Source of the DNA: Gamsiella multidivaricata
Lineage: Eukaryota > Mortierellomycota > Mortierellomycetes > Mortierellales > Mortierellaceae
DNA length: 64,000 nucleotides
Assembly (NCBI RefSeq): GCF_025024155.1
Contig: NW_026251718.1
Coordinates: 367,001-431,000, forward strand
Direction of reading: 5' to 3'
The notes under the pieces were generated by a model. That model was not told the origin of the DNA. It ran no database searches and was given only the letters and a program-made list of their open reading frames with translations. Of the stretch, positions 47,801 to 60,438 are shown in pieces. Position 1 is the first letter of the stretch; each line of letters starts with the position of its first letter. A program made the position numbers and the translations under genes.

Positions 47801-50700
47801 ATCCATGAAAGAATCTACCTTAAGAATTTTGGGTCTTGCTTGATCACCGAGGTCCTAAAAAGACGAGTCGAGGCAGCCGACAAGGCAAAGGGAGTCTTTA
47901 TCAAAAGGTGCGCAACGCAACTGTACATACTGCATTCTTCCTATTTCTTGTGATTGGTCCTCTAACCACCGTGCCATTTCTTTACTTTTTTGTTAGCATT
48001 TCACATGAGCTCAGGACACCACTGCATATCATTCTGGGCATCCTGGAGCTGCTTTATACGAGTAGCGAGGAAACACTGAGTGAGCACCAGCTCTCGATGA
48101 TAGCCTCTGCAGAAGCGTCGGGCAAGGGCCTTATCGATACCATTAATAACATTATCGACTTGGCTGATCTGGATCCCGACAACAATGCCGACTCTGAGAA
48201 CTTTCAGCGCGCACAGTGTCCACTCCCAGAGCTGTACACGCACGTTGCCGAGATCGACATTCGCGAGCTATGCGAACAAGTGGCCGGGACGATGACCAAA
48301 TCTTGTATAGATAAGAACCTCGTGATTGTTCCCACCTGGACCAAGCCGTCGTTGGTGTCGCTCTCCTCGTCCATGACGAATTCTACACCTAATTCCAGCT
48401 CTGGAGCAAACGTGAGAGCAGCAACCCCAGTTCAAGACTACGCAAGCAGTCGACAGTCGATGGACGAAACTAGCCACGAGAACTCGCCCTCTCCAGATTC
48501 TTACTTTGGACAAACCGGTTCCAAGCATTCCTCGGATCAGAAAGCCGGGCTGGAGTTGATAGTGGCAATGGATGAGCCAGATAGAGACCCAGAGGAGGAC
48601 GCACACTGGAACTTTTTACTCAACCTGCCGGTGATTAAGCGCATCCTTACTCAGGTATCGAATATGTTCTGGGAGGAAAAATCTTTGATTTTAGTTGTAC
48701 GAGATGTACTCCTTCAAAATTTTAACTAACGACATCCTCTCTTTTTTTTTTTTTTTTTTTTTTTTTCATTGTCAACGTATAAGCTCCTCGAGAACGCGCT
48801 CAAGTTTACGACGACGGGCTTCGTAGAGATCTCGGCCGTGTCACCTCCTATGTCTTCATTGCCCCTCAGACCCCCACAGCCCGAACTGCGCCCTATTCTG
48901 TTTACTGTTCGAGACACCGGCAAGGGCATCTCGCCCGAGTTTGCTCAATTGCATCTTTTTCAACGATTCTCTCAGGAAGATCCTCTGCAGGTTGGCACAG
49001 GACTGGGACTGGCCCTAGTAAAGCTGCTGGTGGAGAGCTTGGGCGGCTGGCTCGAGATTTACAGCGAGGGTATCGAGGGCAAGGGCTGTGTTGTCCGAGT
49101 CCTGGTTTGGGCCACACCGGCCACGAACGAGACAAAGTCTCTCAAGGACGAACAAGGAGCCTGGCAGGAAAAGTCCTGCCGATTCTACACGGGCGAATCC
49201 GCTTTGAGCACGGACAGATTGTGGAAGATCATGGGCGAGCGCATGATTGCCCAGGATCTGAACATGAATGTGGAACGTGGAAACGAGCAAGATATTAGTC
49301 CAGAGGACATGTTGCGCGACTTGAACGACCAGTCGCCATGCGATCTACTGATTTTCAACGACGATCTGGCCCGCCTCAAGGCCTATCTCTCCTATTGGAC
49401 GGACGAGCACCAAAAAGCGATGGGACAAGACATTGACTCTTCCAAGGTTCCTACTCCGCTGCTGATGCTGATCTCCATCTGGAAGCACAAGAAGGCCCAA
49501 GCTCTCATCGACGCCTACGTGGAATCCTGGCGTGAGCGTGGTGGATCAGACCGCGCTGCGACAGTGGTGCTCATGCCTAAACCTTTTGGTCCACTCAAGC
49601 TGCTGGGCTGCCTACGCAGCTGCTTTGCAACGAATGATGATGCCCGGTCTCTGCACGATCATCCAGAGCTGACGGACAAAACTGAGGACGGCGCGATGAT
49701 GACGCAACCGAGCATGATGCCTCTGATGCGATCTGCGACAGTACCCCATATCACCACCATGGCAATGGGCGTCCAGGATAACCGTATGCTTTCTGCGGGA
49801 ATCATGATCAAGTCGTCTTTCAAATTCCCAGCCTCACCTGCGCCTCTCACGGAACTTGGTAGCGCCCCAGTGCCTCCTCATTCGCCCGGTGGACTTGTTA
49901 TTGGTCCAAAGGACCCACCCACGGTTCTTTCAGATAGCGACTCTCAATCCTCACTGAGTGATGGCTCTGTCACGGCCCCCAGAACTGATCGTGACCCAAG
50001 TGTGATCAAGCCCAAGACCCAGAGATCGATCCGGAAGTTTATGAGCCATCGAAGCGGATCAGCGAGGGCGATGGGCAAGAAATCGAGCCTGAACGAGGTA
50101 GAGACAATCAACTCGGGAAAGTCGACAGTTGTCCTCGGTGAACCACTTGTGTCCGAGGGCTCGGACCAGCTGGGGATGCTCAAGCCTGTTCCACGGGTGC
50201 TGATTGTGGAGGACAACATGACGAACCGGATGATTCTGAGGACGTTTTTGAAAAAGCGCGGGGTCTCTGTGGTGGAGGCAGAGAACGGCAAATTGGGAGT
50301 GGAACGGTTCCAGGAGGAGGTCTGGAGACGGCAGGGGCGATCCGGGTTTGAGTTTGTGCTGATGGATCTGCAGATGCCGATTATGGACGGACACCTGGCG
50401 ACGAAGCGGATCCGCGAGTTTGAGCACAGCATGGCAAAGCAGCATGGACTCTCTACACCAGAGGTGTCGGACATCTCTGAGATGGACAAGCTTTCGGAAG
50501 CCCAGGACATCCCAGAGTTTGAGAAGAGGGGGTATCGTCCGACGACGATCTTTGCGTTGACGGGTCTCGCGGGCGAGGAGGATAAGCGGTTGGCGTTCGA
50601 GTCGGGTGTGGATGGGTACTTGACCAAGCCCGTGAGTCTGAAGACCCTCGGAGCATTGCTTTCGAGCTGCCATCCTAGCTATGAGGAGTGTCTCAACTAA
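44872..50700 (+). CDS. GAF-domain hybrid histidine kinase with pseudo-receiver and receiver
   Basis: Sensor kinase of a phosphorelay. Exons 44872-45479, 45634-47907, 47997-48654 and 48784-50700 give 1818 residues. Approximate order: 1-410 Ser/Pro-rich; 412-575 GAF (EEKRLKALYSFQILETG ... GSLCVIDPKPR); 675-955 a second, divergent GAF-like segment; 960-1030 HisKA with H-box SISHELRTPLH; a low-complexity insert; 1181-1290 HATPase with N-box LLENALKFT, G1 DTGKGI and G2 GTGLGLAL; 1320-1465 a degenerate receiver; 1640-1800 a full receiver (VLIVEDN, phospho-Asp in LMDLQMPIMDG, ALTG, YLTKP). No transmembrane helix is seen, so it is probably cytosolic. It should pass phosphate to a separate HPt protein. 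The ligand of the GAF domains is unknown; no phytochrome-type PHY module is seen. Confidence 0.95.
48741..48768 (+). repeat. Poly(T) tract before a splice acceptor
   Basis: An uninterrupted run of about 25 T lies in intron 3 of the histidine kinase, just before the acceptor CGTATAAG at 48,783, acting as an extreme polypyrimidine tract. Confidence 0.8.
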
Positions 50701-51171
50701 AAAAATGTTCGGATCCGGGGGGAGGGGTCCTCACCCCTGTCTCTTTTTTTTTTTTTCTTTGTGTTTTTTTTTTCTTTGTTTTCCTTTGCATTCATCCTTT
50801 TCTTTGATCTTTTGAAGATTCCGTATTTTATTTCGTCTACCTTGTATAGTTTTATTTTATACCGCCTATTTTATTCATTTCTTTTTTTTTAAAAAAAAAT
50901 TCCCAACGCTACCTCCGCTCATTGTTTTTTATTTTTTATTTTTTCTTTTTTCTTTTTTTCCCCTCCTTGTTCTGTTCAGTTGCCGCGTACTTTATGCATC
51001 TCATCCTATATTTCTATTGTACATGTACAACGATACTTTTCTCGATGGCCCATCTTTTTTTTTTTTTAAAAAAGCTAAATTTTTTTTATGAAATGTCATC
51101 ATCCCCATGATACTGTGTAATGGTTCTGAGTTGCCAAAAAAAAAAATGCGAAAAAAGAAAAAAGAAAAAAG
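50701..51171. other. Convergent 3' spacer
   Basis: The shared 3' region of the histidine kinase (plus) and the Sel1-repeat gene (minus), very rich in T and A homopolymers. No gene seen. Confidence 0.7.
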
Positions 51172-53575
51172 CTAGCCCGAGGAAGGTGACCGGCGATGTT
51201 GAAGATGGTGAGGAAACAAACTCCACCGATGCTTTTTCTTGGTCGTCGGTGTCGTCGTCGTCTGGTCCTGCCCCGACGATCCAGAAGACATATCCCCGAT
51301 GACGACGGCTCCAATGGTGGCACTTGTCAATTGCTCCGCCTGCCTCAACTTGAGCTCCAACTGACTGGACGAAATCAAATCGCCCGCCAGGTTATAGCGA
51401 TCCTTTCTAGCACTCGCTCCTGACATTCCGTTCCGTTCCGAATTCTTTCTACCGCCACCCAACAGAAGAGACATCGCGTCTGGTGTTCTTGCGGCTGCAG
51501 CTGCACCCAAGGGAGTGGCCATAGATGCAGCACTGGCGGTCATGGAGGCCAATCCTGCGGCAATCGAATTCGTAGGCGACACTGGACATGGACCTGCTGT
51601 GTCTGCACTTGAGGCACCTTCTGGATGTTGTTGTTTTTTCCTAGATGTAGCAGTAGCAGCGGGAGCGGCGGCAGTGGCGTTGGCGTTGGCATTGGCTGCA
51701 TGCTGTTCGCAGTACTGATCGTATTTCGGTTTCCAGATCCAAGAGTTCCCGAGTTGAGAGGCTCCCTGTGCAGAGGCTAGACGGTAATATCGTGCGGCTT
51801 CGAACGCGTTCTTCTCCGTCCCAATTCCGTCCAGGAAGCATTGTGCAACTTCGTTTTGGGAATCCGGATCACCCTAGAAAAGGAAGAAATAAAAATATAT
51901 ATATATATATAAAATAAGAACAATTGCAAACATTGCGGATGAGTAAAAAAAAAAAAAAAACTTCACTCGGTGCGGACGAAATTCTCATTCAACTTCAATG
52001 CACAAAGAAAAAAATAAAATAAAATAAAATAAAAAAAAGTACAACGTACAAGATCCGCCGCGAGTTTGAAGTAATGGAACGCCGCGACCTTGTCCTTATT
52101 GACACCCCAACCCTTCAGGAATGACATTCCAAGCTCGTAAAGGGCCATGACCAATTCCTTTCGTGCTGTCAACATAGCGGAACGCCTATCAATGGTTCCC
52201 ATCCGTCGCAAGGGCTGCGGTCCTGATGCGGAAGAAGAAGAAAAAGAAGATGGTGATGAGGACGTCGGTGGCAAGGACACGCCGCCAGAGTGTTGCTGAT
52301 GCTGATCTTGTTGCCGTTGGATCGCTTTGATGTTCGCGGTGCTCCCGGGAAGGAGGTCCTTGAGCTCGTTCATGGCATAGGCTGCAGCGCGTTGTAGATA
52401 AATAATGGCTTCCTTCGGGTTTGGTTTGCATCCCTATTTTTCAAAAAAAAAAAAAAAAAAAAAAAAACCAGCTGGTTAATATTGCATGTATGTACGAGAT
52501 ACACATGCACATTCATGCATGCATGTAGTTTATGTATGGATGTATGGAATGCATTTTTTTTTTTTTTTTTTGGCTCTGTTTGATCTTGCTCTTACCCAGC
52601 CATGTCTCAATGACAGCCCATACATGAGCTGCCCAACAGGGTTCTCACTCTGGGCGGCCAGTCGGAAATAATACGTTGCCTCCTCGAGCTGATTATCCTC
52701 GTGAAGTTCAATCGCCCGTTGGATATACGCATCCGCCTCGGCCTCACGCTGTTGGGCCGGTGTCAGGACCATGGCCGCGACAGCTGGGGGCAGCTGAGTG
52801 GAATGGGCTCGACGTTGGGGTTGACGTTGAGCGGGGTCGAAGGAGATGGAGCTGGGGCGATCATCGTCGATGGTGATGGTCGCGGTGATGGTCGTACGGG
52901 TGCCGCTGGCTTCTGAGCTCTGGTTTATGGGGCCTGGACTTTGTGACTGCGGTATTGGGTATGGCTGTGGGGGGTATCGAGGAGAGGTATAAGATTGTCC
53001 ATGTAGTTGCTGCTGCTGCTGGTACTGTTGCTGGTGCTGTTGCTGTTGTTGTTGCTGGTACTGCTGCTGTTGATGGTGCTGCTGCTGTTGCTGGTACTGC
53101 TGCTGTTGCTGGTACTGCTGCTGTTGCTGGTACTGCTGCTGTTGCTGGTACTGTTGCTGTTGCTGGTACTGTTGCTGATTCTGTTGCTGGGACGATAAAG
53201 GATAGTTTGCGTGGTAGTGCTCGAGCTGTGGAGGCGGGTACTGCTGATGCGGCAAGGGTCTAGTGCTGACGGCTAGTTTGTCAATGGCAAGGTCTTCCAA
53301 AGCTGTTTTGCCACTATGATACAAATTGATATGACACATCGTCAGTTACAGTTACAGCTACAGTTTAATTGTATCCTTGTTGGTGGCTAAAAGATGGATA
53401 GGACAATGGTCGGGGGAAGGCATTGGTCGCATGGGAGAGGGGAAGAAATGATGGTTATGTGCGAAGGAAGAATGAATACCTACATGGTGTGCGTCTGTGC
53501 CTGGTCGCCGGTTGGTTTCAAGGGCGGTGTTCTGTTAGGGGTATTCCTTTGTGCTGGGTCTGGTGTCAGGGCCAT
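51172..53575 (-). CDS. Sel1-repeat (HCP-like) protein with poly-Q region
   Basis: Four exons (53575-53484, 53313-52596, 52433-52050, 51873-51172) give 631 residues. The start MALTPDPAQRNTPNR was chosen because exon 1 joins exon 2 in phase, whereas the ATG inside the intron would skip it. Residues ~60-130 are a Gln-rich tract with repeated QYQQQQ units. Then follow Sel1 repeats: ADAYIQRAIELHEDNQLEEA..YFRLAAQ, GQLMYGLSLRHGWG, ALYELGMSFLKGWGVNKDK, NEVAQCFLDGIGTEKN..AARYYRLAS, then GNSWIWKPKYD. The tail is Ala/Ser/Thr-rich. Sel1 proteins are alpha-solenoid adaptors. The WIWKPKYD ending recalls fungal Dsf2/Nif1-like cell-cycle or polarity proteins, a tentative placement. A partner role with chitin synthase or a kinase is not shown by sequence. 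Confidence 0.85.
53007..53190. repeat. CAG/CAA minisatellite encoding Gln-rich hexapeptides
   Basis: An 18-bp unit (plus strand GCTGCTGTTGCTGGTACT) recurs with small changes inside exon 2 of the Sel1-repeat gene. The periodic Tyr codons show expansion of the whole unit, not a pure CAG run. Confidence 0.85.
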
Positions 53576-56267
53576 GGTGTAGTTGAGTTGATAATGGAGG
53601 ATGTAATGAGGGTGGCCAAATGGAGTAAGGGAATGGGATGATGAGTGCTACCAAGAGTGGACGAATAAAAAAAGGATGAACACTTTGATCCCCACAGACA
53701 GAGAGGAAAGGTGGCTGTGCACGGTGCTGCAGTCGATAAAAATAGCATTACGCCCTTTTGGGCTTTTGCTGATCCCACCCGATTTAATCTGTCTTTGCAC
53801 ATCAGCCCCAGGCAACCGCAGTAAAGCATTTAGGCTGTTCAAGGAGTGACCCGGTAACGTCCATCGGGCGCCAATCTCTATCTTTCATCCTACTACTGCA
53901 CCTACAACTAACCGAAATATCCCCGGGGCACTGCCATCGTCCTTACCTGGTCTACCATCAGTTTCTTGCTACAAAGAGGGAAGCATGTGTTGGTCTGAGC
54001 GGTGACAGACTGAAGACGAGGAGAAGTCGGCCAACAGTTGCACAATGGATTCTCGAGAGCCATTGGGGCAACTGCTGGACTTCATGTGGATGGTCAAGAC
54101 TTGAATTGACATGAGTCTGTCCGTAAATCCACTATGCTTATGGAACTAAAATAAAAGAGAATGCGGACCTTGATGCACGAAACACTATTGCAGCTACTAC
54201 TGCTTTGCTCCCCTGGGATGTACAGTCAGTCCACTATGCAGGTCAAGCCTAGTTAGATGATTGACCTGCCCAACCGCCATGCATGGCTCTGACTTGTCCT
54301 AGGATGGGGACACATGGGCTGGATGAAATGGGGTCTGTAGCTCTTGTGCCCAACTTAGACTATCCACTACACACACCCTGCACCGCTCCATTTTTTATTT
54401 TTATTTTTCGTCCGCGCGGGTTTTTAGCGTTGAATCTTGTTTGTTCATATGTCGCACAAAGTTGCAGGGCAAATGACAAAAAACATTCGCGTCAGCATGC
54501 GCATGCAGACTAAGAGCCTTGAATGGATCAGGTATTTATTGGCGAAACAACAATCAAAACAAAAACATAGAGTATGTATTCCTTCTGTTGTAGAGTTTAG
54601 TGCGTGTGTATAGTGTTGGCAGTAAGGCACATGCGATGAATAAACTGTAACTGCAAATGGATATCAAGCAGTCAATTCCTTAAGATCTTGATGCTTACTC
54701 CGATTCAGAGAGTTATAAGGAATATTGAATTCTATCCATGTGTATATTTCTCCGTATATTGGACATTGCTTCATCATTTGGTGCGCCTTGATAGCCATTG
54801 GGGCTGTTCTGGGTCAAAAGGTGCATGCAAGTCGCCATGGAGCTTGGAGGATATTTTGTTCCGATATCAAAGAATGGCTCATGAAAGATGAATATAAAAT
54901 GGGATGGCGAAGTCTGTATAGGGGTAGAAGACTAGCGACACAACGATCTATATCGGATTGATAAAAAAAATCAAAAAAAAACGAGGATGGTTTATTCCAA
55001 GTTGCCGAGCGACCCTTTGTCATCCTTGGATCATCAACAATCGGCCCTTATCTCCTTCTCCACTTTTACTCTTTCTTCTCCTTGAGCTCATCGGCTGGCC
55101 CGTCAACTGTTTCTGCTCGTCTGTGTGCATGCATGTTTGTGCTTCTCCAAGTCCCTTTTTTCGATCCCTTTCAAACGAATGCTTGATCCTTGCATCTCTG
55201 TGCCTGATTATTCATTGACCTATCCACACATCTCTTGTCTCCTGGCAAAGCGGGGGTGTCCCTTACCCTCATTTTTGTGCATCATTTGTTGCTCGCCTGG
55301 TCTTAGCTGGTACTTGCCTATCTTTTTTGTGCCATGTTAGTGGTGCTTGTTATTGTCAAATTGGAGGAGTGCGTTATGTTATCTCCGATCACAGCGCACA
55401 GTTCACCCCCCAACTTTGGCTAAATCCTAAATGTCATTTCAACGAGCGAGTGGAGCAATGCTTGAAGCACCGTACAGAGCACAAGAAAGTAAGTGCTCTT
55501 TTTTCTGAAAGACAGTGACCGAAGACATGTAGCGATGCAGATAGACCAGAGTTTAACATAGGAATCCTTGCTGTTTCTGCATTGCATTGCATACTTTCAA
55601 TCGAGTAAAAAAAAAAAGATATATTTATATGGCATGGTACATGCATGCATGCATTGCATTGGCAAGCAATGCACCCATCCCTCATTCACGAGTCCAACAG
55701 AGCAGATGCAGAAGCACAACACAAGACCATGAGCAAAGCAGAAAGTAATAAGCATCGCATACATGGAAACACATCCCATCATGTCCCATCCAACCCACAG
55801 CAAAGTGGGGATACATGGACTGAGTACATCACACTTTTCATTTCTTTCCTTCTTCCTTCTCTCCGCCTTTCCCCTTTCCTTCTTTCATTCTCTCTTTCGC
55901 ACTCTCGCAGATAACACTCTTTTCCTTCTTCCCTCCTTCCCTCCTTCCCTCTTCTCTTCTTCCCCCTCTCTCTCACACACTTTCACATATTCTTTCCCAC
56001 ATACACTCTCCCACACTCTCGCATTCCTACACTCTCACTCTATCACTCTTCCTCGCCTATTTTTACTCCTCACCTATCACATTGAATCCCAGCACTGCAC
56101 ACACTTTTTGCTTCGCTTGTGCCGACGCATCAACCATCCTTACCAGGCACCCACCTTTTTCTAGATTCTGACAATTGCTTACGCCTTCCCTTCCTCCTCC
56201 CTCCTTCCCATCCCTCTCCTTTGCTTTCCCTCCCACGCCTCCCTTCCCTCGTCGTCTCCACTTTGGT
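53576..56267. other. Divergent intergenic region
   Basis: About 2.7 kb between the minus-strand Sel1 gene and the plus-strand hypothetical gene. The last ~430 bp before 56,268 are strongly C/T-rich (TTCCCTCC repeats near 55,930), a likely leader. A short open stretch at 55,327-55,518 with a GTAAGT-like donor was seen but not supported as a gene. Confidence 0.5.
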
Positions 56268-59200
56268 ATGAAGCACCACGAACCTCGTTCTCTTTCTCAC
56301 TCCTCTTCTGTCTGCTACTCAAAACCCGCCCCCGCTCCCTCGTCTTTACATACCACGTCACACATACCATCCAATTCTACTCCACCATTGTCCCTGCCTT
56401 CGCCCCCACCCTCCTTTCATGTCCTCGATCAGCCCCAGCCCCAGAAGCAATCCCATTGTCGCCCTCACTTCGGGGAGGACAGCAATAGCAGACACAGGAA
56501 CGTTCTTCGTTTCAAGTCTAACCTGTCTTCATGTATGTCCCTGGCTCACATGAGCAACCATTGTGATATGAAGCACTTATCCTGCGACAAGGATTTCACA
56601 CCAGCATCAAGGCCACCATCACCGCCAACGGAAACAGCAATGCAGTGTCATCGCTCTCAACAACCACATCAACAGAGTCAACTGTATGGCTCTCCCAGGC
56701 CTGATATCTTCGATGTATCTGCACTGGATAACATCAGACACGAGGAGGGCTCTCATCTATCCCCCGCACGCCCTTCAGAATACTACTCGGACTCCTCGAT
56801 CGCAAACTTAAAGGACTGTTATCATGATGATGAAGGGTCTGTGGTAGCTATCGGTAATGCTACTGGTGATGCAGGTGCAAGGGAAAGCCAAGGGTGCAAG
56901 GATGATAGTGAAGATAGTGTTTGTAGCACAAGATGCGGCCGTGCAACTAAAACAGGCACTATTTTAGCTCGTGTCACACCTTGTCCGTCTGTCGATGCTC
57001 TCGCTGGCCCTGGCTCACCGGAGGACTGTCCACCCGCGTGTGCCTCCGCTTTGGTATGTGTTTTTTTTATTGCGTACGCATGTCAATGGGAACTGGGATG
57101 TTGATATTGAGGATGAGAGAGACGCATGATACGTGATGCAGCTGATAGGATGTTGCAGCTGCAAGCACAGCAAAAAGACACGTAAAAAAAAAGCAGAAGG
57201 GGAAGAGAGGATGCATGCATATATCTCCGATACCCATGGTCATCATGCCATTGCACCCAATTGGTTTCTGGTCCACGCCCTACCCCATTTTCTTTCCTTG
57301 TCTCTTGCCTGCTATGCTATCCTCTCCTTCCTGCAGTCTATGTTCCTGCAACGCTGCGCTCGAGAGCCCCTCCTGAACCGTTTGTCCGTTGGAACAACGA
57401 GGGTCCTATACATATACAACGGGTCTTGTTTATTAATAAAAACTCTTGCTTACTTGCCTCTCTCCCTTTTTATTCCAACTTCACTTCGAACCGCATCCCC
57501 ACAATCAGATTTCGTGCAACAGTATCAACTCTGCGCGCTCAATTGCTTCAGCTCCCGACCTGTCTATTCACCAATCGCAATCATCATCACCAGAGCAACT
57601 GCCGAGCACGAGCCAACTGCTAGAGCATCCCCATATCATATTCCCTAGCATGCATCAATCCGACGATATCATCGCACCAAAGCAATCAACAGCCGCCTCC
57701 GAGTCGTCAATCGCACTGCCATCAATATCGACCTTTGAGCTCATTGACGGAGACAAAAGTGCCAAGGCGCCCTTCATGCAAGGGTCTTCAAGAAGCTGGG
57801 GATTGAAGCACGACCGCAGTCTACACAGGGAGAGCACCGCCACAGATCAGGACAGCGACGATGCTGGGCAAGAAAGCTCTACCGAAAGCGAGGAGAGCAG
57901 TGATTCAGAGGTTGAAAGGAGGCTAGCATTGGAGCCTCACAAGCCCATCTCCATGAAACGCAGGAAGGCAAGTGAAGAGGACGAGGACGAGAACGAGGAC
58001 GAGGACCAGAATGAGGACCTCATGCAAAGACAAGCTAGCGGGAGATTGTCTCCCTCAGACACCTCCAGCCCTCCTCGGAGGCAATCTCAGCAACCAGTAG
58101 AGTCCTCATCCACGCCACCATCTCCCTCCAGGGCATCGCCACATCGACCTTCCAGCTGGCCTGCCCGAAAGCGGAGGAGCATCCTCGCAGACCCATCTCC
58201 AAAGTTCTCTGTGCCCTGCCAAACCGATCCCCCTTCGTGCAGCAATCTTGATACATCATCCCTCAGTCTGCTCTCTGCCACTTCTGCTCTTGTCTCTGCG
58301 GGTACTATCCCACCGCTGGACAGCAAGGACGGATTTCTGCCGCCGCTATTGTCTCCACCAGCCTCGACGTCTTCTTCACCGTCATCATCGCCAACTTCTT
58401 CACCGACAGAACCTCAATTCGCATCGATCCTGGGCTCGTTTGCATGCGCTAAGGCATCTAATGCCACCAAAACGCGACGTTCGTCCTCGTTCTGTCGACG
58501 CCTGCGGTATTGTTTCCCACTCCTTGGCGCCTGTCGCAAACGGAACTTTGAGGAGGCAATCGAGCTGACACGACCTCTCGGAAACGATCCCTCAGTCGAG
58601 CATGCCGGATGGCTCAGTTCGATCAAGCGGCGAAAGATTCACCACTATCCAACACGCTGGACTTCAACTCTGTCGCCCTCACCATACGTGAAACTGATGG
58701 CAATGCGCGATTTTTGGGATGTGATGCAATCCCGTCTGGATCTGTCTTGGCTTGACCTATTAACCATCACAACATCAACCTGTCAGGAATTTCAAGTCGA
58801 GACAGAGCAAACGGACATTATTACTGACTGCAAGGGCACTGTTGATGATGTTAAGAAGGGTACCGGGGCAACCCTCAGAGAAGAAAGCACGGATATCGAC
58901 ACGGGAATGAAGGCGAAGGAGGTCAAGTCGTCTGATGAAGTATGGTCATTGTGCCTGAAGACTCGCAGAAGAACCGTAGTTCAACATCCGAATGCAGGTC
59001 TATTTTTGAGAGGACTCTGGGAAGAAGAGGAGAGGAGTCGTCGACAACGGCAGATGGTTCCGGAGAGCGTTCACAAGACGATGAGAAGCAAGGTCTTGAA
59101 CAGGAAACCCCTTCCTCGGTCAAATGTTCCCAGAAGTCAGCCAGTGTCGTGGATTATTCCAAAGGATACGAAAGACTTGAAGGATTCCTCAGCCTCCTCA

Positions 59201-60438
59201 TCGTCGTACGTCAAGACCTCTGATCAAGCAACGGAGAAATCGAAGAACGACGAGGATACCAAAGAGAAACGGAAATCGGATGCGAAGTCGTCCCAGCAGA
59301 ACCAGGCTGAGCAAGAGATGATACTGCGGAAGAAGCCTGGTCCTGCAGCAGCTGTTCGATGTGAGTGCCACAAATCATAAAATATGCATTTCGAGTCGGT
59401 GTTCTTCTACTCAAGAATAATTATTCTGACAAGTTTGATCCGTTCCCTTCTTGGTTTAATAGCGAATGCTCTTTCTGAAGGATATGATCTGAACGAGCAC
59501 AAGCCGTGGAGGGATGCTACGATCACACCACATCGGGGCAGCATTCGCTCTTTGTGCAAGATGCGCAGTACCATGCTCGAGCCATGGCCGTCTGAGAAAT
59601 CTAGGGCCAAGGATGAATGTACTAGGGTTCTACACCGCATGCGTGAACAACTGAACGTTGTCATCAATCTGCAGAGTATGTGATGCTCCACGTCCCTGCT
59701 TTCTGCAGCACCGTCCTTTCTTTATTCTTGATGCTTCTTTGCATATCCACTAACGTTCAATCTCATTGCTACGCCTATCAACTAGTTCATCTGCGATCTA
59801 TGATCAAGACAACACCTTCACACATGTCGTTCCTGCTATCGATCCGCCATCCTGGTCAGGTTTCGGTAGAGCTACTGAATGCGCTCTATGGACCGCAGTT
59901 CATGCAGACGAGTGCCTTCCGATCGATCGAGCAATTGCTATGGGGGAAACACCAGCCTGCCAGGATTGAGCACCAGTATCACCACCAATATCATCACTCG
60001 CAGCACCAAAACCCAGGCTATTTGCCACACTCGTCGCATGCGCCAGATTACAGATACCACGATCATGAGAACCAGCGGTCTTTTGAGAGCAAGTTAGATT
60101 CTGGCGTTCAGGATCAGCATGGCCAACCTGCCCATTACCATCGCTACCATCATCAGGGAGGACGTCGACACGATCATCATCACCACGACGGCATGGAGGA
60201 TAATGAGGGATGCGAGTTTGAGGAGGAGTTTGACGAGCAATCGTATCAGGATCCTATGATGGGTTTGGATCATATCGTTGAGATTGGGGATCATGGAGCC
60301 AATCGTTGCCACAGTGATATGGAGGTCGAAGCTAAGGCATGGATCAGAGAGATGGTGAGTGAGGACGATGAGATCGAGGCACTCGGTGTATCGAGAGCTC
60401 CCCGCGATGGAATCCTGGTTGAGGTCCATCAGGGGTGA
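56268..60438 (+). CDS. Large hypothetical protein, Ser/Pro- and acid-rich
   Basis: Not recognised. Exons 56268-57053, 57509-59360, 59463-59675 and 59786-60438 give 1167 residues with consistent phases. The first ~400 residues are Ser/Pro/His-rich and likely disordered. Residues ~395-480 are acidic (DEDENEDEDQNED) beside a basic KRRKAS, possibly a nuclear localisation signal. A conserved-looking block follows (about 590-800: YVKLMAMRDFWDVMQSRL; EVWSLCLKTRRRTVVQHPNA; GLFLRGLWEEEERSRRQRQ). A second folded block lies at ~880-1010 (LNVVINLQIHLRSMIKTTPS; LLNALYGPQFMQTSAFRSI). The tail is His/Tyr-rich (HHQYHH; HDHHHHDG) and acidic. Intron 1 (455 nt) is the least sure; it could hide another exon near 57,340-57,410. 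Role unknown; a nuclear regulator is only a guess. Confidence 0.75.

Noticed and set aside
52943..53263. Plus-strand ORFs of Leu/Val/Ala repeats over the poly-Q region
   Set aside because: They are antisense readings of the CAG/CAA minisatellite in the Sel1-repeat gene.
55327..55518. Short plus-strand frame ending in a GTAAGT-like donor
   Set aside because: Only ~60 codons, no partner exon or motif found.
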